Of a stretch of DNA of 64,000 nucleotides, positions 60,408 to 64,000 are shown piece by piece (the stretch's first letter is position 1; each line of letters begins with the position of its first letter). A model generated the notes under the pieces. The model had not been told where the DNA came from and ran no database searches. It saw only the letters and a list, made by a program, of their open reading frames with translations. The position numbers and the translations under genes were made by a program. This DNA comes from Serratia sp. AKBS12 (GTDB lineage: Bacteria > Pseudomonadota > Gammaproteobacteria > Enterobacterales > Enterobacteriaceae), in NCBI RefSeq assembly GCF_024793895.1, contig NZ_JANUSB010000002.1, positions 434,001 to 498,000 on the forward strand, in the 5' to 3' direction.

Positions 60408-61244
60408 CTACTGTCCCTTAGCTGAAAGTGTTGCCTCGACGACGCGCATCGCCTCGACGGTTTCTTTAACGTCATGCACCCGGATGATCTGCGCGCCTTG
60501 CATCGCCGCGATCACCGCGCAGGCCACGCTGCCGGTAACCCGCTGCTCTGGTGGCACGTTCAACAATTGCCCAATCATCGATTTACGCGACATGCCCACC
60601 AACAGCGGCAGGCCGAACTGGTGAAATTCGGACAGCCGTGCCAACAGCTGGTAATTATGCGCCAGATTCTTACCGAAACCGAAGCCCGGGTCGAGCAACA
60701 ATTTCTGTTTTGCTATGCCCGCCGCAGTACAACGGGTGATATGCTGCTGGAAAAAGGCCATCACGTCGCCCATCAGGTCATCATAGCGCGGCGCCTGCTG
60801 CATGTTGCGCGGCTCGCCCTGCATGTGCATCAGACACACCGGCAGACCACTGTCGAGCGCCGCCGCCAACGCCCCGGGTTCCTGCAAGGAACGCACATCG
60901 TTGATCAGATGCGCACCGGCGTTGGCGGATTCACGAATCACCCCCGGTTTGGAGGTATCCACCGAGATAAATACCTCAAAGCGCCGGGCAATCGCCTCAA
61001 CGACCGGCACCACGCGCGCCATCTCCTCGTCCTCGCTGACCTCTGCCGCGCCTGGTCGGGTCGATTCACCGCCCACGTCAATCATCGTCGCGCCGGCAGA
61101 GATCAATCCATGGGCATGCAGCAAGGCATCATTCAACGTGTTATGTTTGCCGCCATCGGAGAAGGAATCCGGGGTAACGTTGAGGATGCCCATCACCCGC
61201 GGATGGGAGAGATCGAGCGTCATGTCGCGCACGGTTAACTGCAT
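60408..61244 (-). CDS. folP: Dihydropteroate synthase FolP
   Basis: Folate-pathway enzyme of 278 aa, the target of sulfonamides. TIM-barrel signatures are [14 protein letters not shown] (about 19-32), [11 protein letters not shown] (about 57-67), [12 protein letters not shown] and the C-terminal [16 protein letters not shown]. It lies between ftsH and glmM, as in E. coli, and is separated from ftsH by a terminator. Confidence 0.96.
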   Translation of the reverse strand: MQLTVRDMTLDLSHPRVMGILNVTPDSFSDGGKHNTLNDALLHAHGLISAGATMIDVGGESTRPGAAEVSEDEEMARVVPVVEAIARRFEVFISVDTSKPGVIRESANAGAHLINDVRSLQEPGALAAALDSGLPVCLMHMQGEPRNMQQAPRYDDLMGDVMAFFQQHITRCTAAGIAKQKLLLDPGFGFGKNLAHNYQLLARLSEFHQFGLPLLVGMSRKSMIGQLLNVPPEQRVTGSVACAVIAAMQGAQIIRVHDVKETVEAMRVVEATLSAKGQ

Positions 61245-61288
61245 CTATATTCCACCTTACTGTTGCTGTTCAACTGCCTGCGGGCAAT

Positions 61289-61314
61289 AAAAAAACCCCG
61301 GCATGCCGGGGTTT
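61289..61314 (-). terminator. Terminator between ftsH and folP
   Basis: On the minus strand AACCCCGGCATGCCGGGG is followed by TTTTTTT, a strong intrinsic terminator 22 bp past the ftsH stop. It would limit folP-glmM transcription from upstream promoters. Confidence 0.88.
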
Positions 61315-61335
61315 GATGTTATTACACAGTCGATG

Positions 61336-63267
61336 TTACTTGTCGAGCTGTTCAGACATGGTATTGCCTGGATTTGGCGTACGAGGATCATCAACCGGCG
61401 TAGGGGCTTTTGGCGTGCCACCATTGTCGGAGTTATTGCCTTTACTCGCATCGTCCCAACCCGCTGGCGGACGCACGTCCTTGCGGTTCATCAGGTCATC
61501 AATCTGCGGCGCGTCGATGGTTTCGTACTTCATCAGGGCATCCTTCATCGAGTGCAGGATGTCCATGTTTTCCATCAACAGCGAACGCGCGCGGATATAG
61601 TTGCGTTCGATCAGGGATTTAACTTCCTGGTCAATGATGCGCGCGGTTTCGTCAGACATATGCTTCGCCTTGGCCACTGAACGGCCCAGGAACACTTCGC
61701 CCTCTTCTTCGGCATACAGCAGCGGCCCCAGCTTCTCGGAGAAGCCCCATTGGGTCACCATGTTACGCGCGATAGAGGTCGCGACCTTGATGTCGTTCGA
61801 GGCACCGGTAGACACTTTTTCCGGCCCGTAGATGATTTCTTCCGCCAGACGGCCGCCGTACAGGGTAGAAATCTGACTTTCAAGCTTCTGACGGCTGGCG
61901 CTGATCGCATCCCCTTCCGGCAGGAAGAAGGTCACACCCAACGCACGGCCACGTGGAATAATCGTCACCTTGTGCACCGGATCGTGTTCCGGAACCAGGC
62001 GGCCGATAATCGCGTGACCCGCTTCGTGATAGGCGGTCGATTCTTTCTGCGCTTCGGTCATTACCATCGAGCGACGTTCCGCACCCATCATGATTTTGTC
62101 TTTGGCTTTTTCGAACTCGACCATCGACACCACGCGTTTGTTGCCACGGGCAGCGAACAGCGCGGCTTCGTTGACCAGGTTGGCCAGATCGGCACCGGAG
62201 AAACCCGGGGTACCGCGAGCGATAACCGACGCGTCGATATCTGCCGCCAAGGGCACGCGACGCATGTGCACTTTCAGGATCTGCTCACGACCACGCACGT
62301 CAGGCAAGCCGACCACTACCTGACGGTCGAAACGGCCTGGACGCAGCAACGCCGGGTCAAGCACGTCAGGACGGTTAGTAGCCGCGATGACGATGATGCC
62401 TTCGTTGCCCTCAAAACCATCCATCTCAACCAGCATCTGATTCAGCGTCTGCTCGCGTTCATCGTGACCACCACCCAGGCCGGCGCCACGCTGGCGACCG
62501 ACGGCGTCGATTTCATCGATGAAGATGATGCAAGGCGCGGCTTTCTTGGCCTGTTCAAACATGTCGCGAACGCGGGATGCACCCACACCGACGAACATTT
62601 CCACGAAGTCGGAACCGGAAATGGTGAAGAACGGCACTTTCGCCTCGCCGGCGATGGCTTTCGCCAGCAACGTCTTACCGGTACCCGGAGGGCCAACCAT
62701 TAGCACGCCTTTCGGGATCTTGCCGCCCAGCTTCTGGAATCGGCTCGGTTCACGCAGGTAGTCAACCAGTTCACTCACTTCTTCTTTTGCTTCGTCGCAA
62801 CCGGCAACGTCGGCAAAGGTGGTCTTGATCTGATCTTCGGTCAGCATGCGGGCCTTGCTCTTGCCGAAGGACATCGCGCCCTTGCCGCCGCCGCCCTGCA
62901 TTTGCCGCATAAAGAATATCCAGACCCCAATCAGCAACAGCATCGGGAACCACGAAATGAAGATAGAAGCCAGCAAACTCGGTTCTTCCGGCGGTTCACC
63001 GACAACTTTCACATTCTTCGTCAGTAACGTATCCAACAACTTTGGATCGTTGACGGGGATATAAGTCGTGTATCGGTTACTATCTTTCTTGGTAACGTTG
63101 ATCTCACGTCCGTTGATTCGCGCTTCGCGAATCTGATCTTGGGTCAGTTCGGACATGAAGGTAGAGTAATCCACCCTACGGCCATTCGACTCGCTGGGCC
63201 CAAAGCTCTGGAATACAGACATCAACACTACCGCGATGACTAACCAGAGAATTAGGTTTTTCGCCAT
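61336..63267 (-). CDS. ftsH: ATP-dependent zinc metalloprotease FtsH
   Basis: Membrane-anchored AAA+ protease, 643 aa. Two N-terminal helices (about 5-22 and 97-118) flank a small periplasmic domain. The AAA module has Walker A GPPGTGKT (192-199), Walker B IIFIDEID and second-region homology; the zinc motif HEAGH (about 414-418) is intact. The start at 63267 ([10 protein letters not shown]) is preferred to an in-frame ATG 9 bp earlier. It follows rlmE after 56 bp. Confidence 0.97.
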   Translation of the reverse strand: MAKNLILWLVIAVVLMSVFQSFGPSESNGRRVDYSTFMSELTQDQIREARINGREINVTKKDSNRYTTYIPVNDPKLLDTLLTKNVKVVGEPPEEPSLLASIFISWFPMLLLIGVWIFFMRQMQGGGGKGAMSFGKSKARMLTEDQIKTTFADVAGCDEAKEEVSELVDYLREPSRFQKLGGKIPKGVLMVGPPGTGKTLLAKAIAGEAKVPFFTISGSDFVEMFVGVGASRVRDMFEQAKKAAPCIIFIDEIDAVGRQRGAGLGGGHDEREQTLNQMLVEMDGFEGNEGIIVIAATNRPDVLDPALLRPGRFDRQVVVGLPDVRGREQILKVHMRRVPLAADIDASVIARGTPGFSGADLANLVNEAALFAARGNKRVVSMVEFEKAKDKIMMGAERRSMVMTEAQKESTAYHEAGHAIIGRLVPEHDPVHKVTIIPRGRALGVTFFLPEGDAISASRQKLESQISTLYGGRLAEEIIYGPEKVSTGASNDIKVATSIARNMVTQWGFSEKLGPLLYAEEEGEVFLGRSVAKAKHMSDETARIIDQEVKSLIERNYIRARSLLMENMDILHSMKDALMKYETIDAPQIDDLMNRKDVRPPAGWDDASKGNNSDNGGTPKAPTPVDDPRTPNPGNTMSEQLDK

Positions 63268-63323
63268 GTCACTCAAGGGATTAACCTCATATTACAACTG
63301 TGTTAACAAACAGCGTTAGGGTA

Positions 63324-63953
63324 CTACAGTTTGCGCCCTGTCGCTACAATGTACACTTCGCGCGAACGGGCGCGGGAAGCGTCTGGCTTACGAATCTTAA
63401 CCTTCGTAAACAGGGAGCGAATTTCCCGTAGGTACTCGTCAAAGCCATCTCCCTGGAACACCTTCACCAGGAAACTTCCGCCTGGTGCGAGGACATCACG
63501 ACACATTTCCAGTGCTAATTCCACCAGATACATCGATCTTGGAATATCGACCGCCGGGGTGCCACTCATATTCGGGGCCATGTCAGACATGACCACCTGA
63601 ACCTTGCTTTCACCTACACGATCCAACAGCGCCTTTAATACCAGTTCATCACGAAAATCGCCCTGGAGGAAATCGACGCCAACGATAGGATCCATTGGTA
63701 AAATATCACAGGCGATGATCCGCCCGGTACCGCCGATCTGGGTAACGACATACTGCGACCAGCCGCCTGGCGCCGCGCCCAAATCCACTACCGTCATACC
63801 CGGTTTAAACAGTTTGTCGCTTTGCTGTATTTCATCAAGTTTAAACCAGGCACGAGAGCGCAGCCCTTTTTTCTGCGCCTGTTGTACATATTTATCGCTA
63901 AAGTGTTCTTGAAGCCAGCGACTGGAACTCGCCGAACGCTTTTTATTTGCCAT
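63324..63953 (-). CDS. rlmE: 23S rRNA 2'-O-methyltransferase RlmE (FtsJ/RrmJ)
   Basis: Heat-shock methyltransferase that modifies U2552 of 23S rRNA, 209 aa. The SAM motif [13 protein letters not shown] (about 58-70), MSDMAPN with the catalytic Asp (about 124) and the late [15 protein letters not shown] with Lys (about 164) are present. The start at 63953 ([15 protein letters not shown]) is chosen by alignment; four extra in-frame codons lie upstream. It is first of rlmE-ftsH; 63954-64000 holds only its upstream sequence. Confidence 0.96.
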   Translation of the reverse strand: MANKKRSASSSRWLQEHFSDKYVQQAQKKGLRSRAWFKLDEIQQSDKLFKPGMTVVDLGAAPGGWSQYVVTQIGGTGRIIACDILPMDPIVGVDFLQGDFRDELVLKALLDRVGESKVQVVMSDMAPNMSGTPAVDIPRSMYLVELALEMCRDVLAPGGSFLVKVFQGDGFDEYLREIRSLFTKVKIRKPDASRARSREVYIVATGRKL

Positions 63954-64000
63954 CTCGTTTTCCAACTATCCTAAAAAGAGTCTTATGTCAGGTTCGCTGC

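Overview
The window comes from an enterobacterial chromosome, most likely Serratia or a close relative (Yersiniaceae). This rests on GC-rich coding sequence, near-identity of the housekeeping proteins to Escherichia coli, E. coli-like gene neighbourhoods, and a short palindrome-bearing element in the treB leader of a kind I associate with Serratia and Yersinia. The species call is inference; no 16S or marker search was possible.

Layout. (1) 1-10172 is the E. coli '96 minute' block: mgtA (cut by the left edge) with its MgtL leader and PhoP box, divergent from treR-treB-treC, followed by nrdD-nrdG with tandem NrdR boxes. (2) At about 10180 it changes abruptly to the E. coli '71 minute' block, which then runs to the right edge: yraQ, yraR, yhbO, yhbP, yhbQ, yhbS, ubiT, ubiU, ubiV, yhbW, yrbN-deaD, nlpI, pnp, rpsO, truB, rbfA, infB, nusA, rimP, metY, leuU, secG, glmM, folP, ftsH, rlmE. 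(3) Four cargo segments interrupt that backbone. They are a C-P lyase operon phnFGHIJKLMNP (between yraQ and yraR); a complete type I-F CRISPR-Cas locus plus the asc beta-glucoside genes (between yhbP and yhbQ); a third, cas-less I-F array plus an HlyD/ABC-2 exporter operon (between ubiV and yhbW); and yedE-yedF (between yhbW and deaD, where E. coli has mtr).

The CRISPR system has cas1, cas2-3, cas8f, cas5f, cas7f and cas6f in one minus-strand operon flanked by arrays 1 (9 repeats) and 2 (18 repeats), with array 3 (11 repeats) about 8 kb away. All three arrays have a strict 60-bp period, 28-bp repeats and 32-bp spacers (35 spacers), and are read on the minus strand. Their leaders lie at the high-coordinate ends. 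The leaders are otherwise divergent but share phased motifs: CGTT(G/A)C at the repeat border, an IHF-like site at offset 17-29, a perfect IHF consensus at offset 95/96, and an A-tract plus GGGT at offset 126/127-130. This indicates that all three arrays can be served by the one Cas1/Cas2-3 adaptation complex.

How the genes work together: trehalose uptake and cleavage (TreB, TreC under TreR), anaerobic dNTP synthesis (NrdDG), phosphonate breakdown (Phn), aryl-beta-glucoside use (AscFB under AscG), oxygen-independent ubiquinone synthesis (UbiTUV), and a long translation/RNA-processing superoperon (rimP to pnp, nlpI, deaD). Several regulatory RNA structures are visible: the mgtL hairpin, the pnp leader stem, two terminators in series before rimP, and intergenic hairpins in tre, nrd and infB-rbfA.
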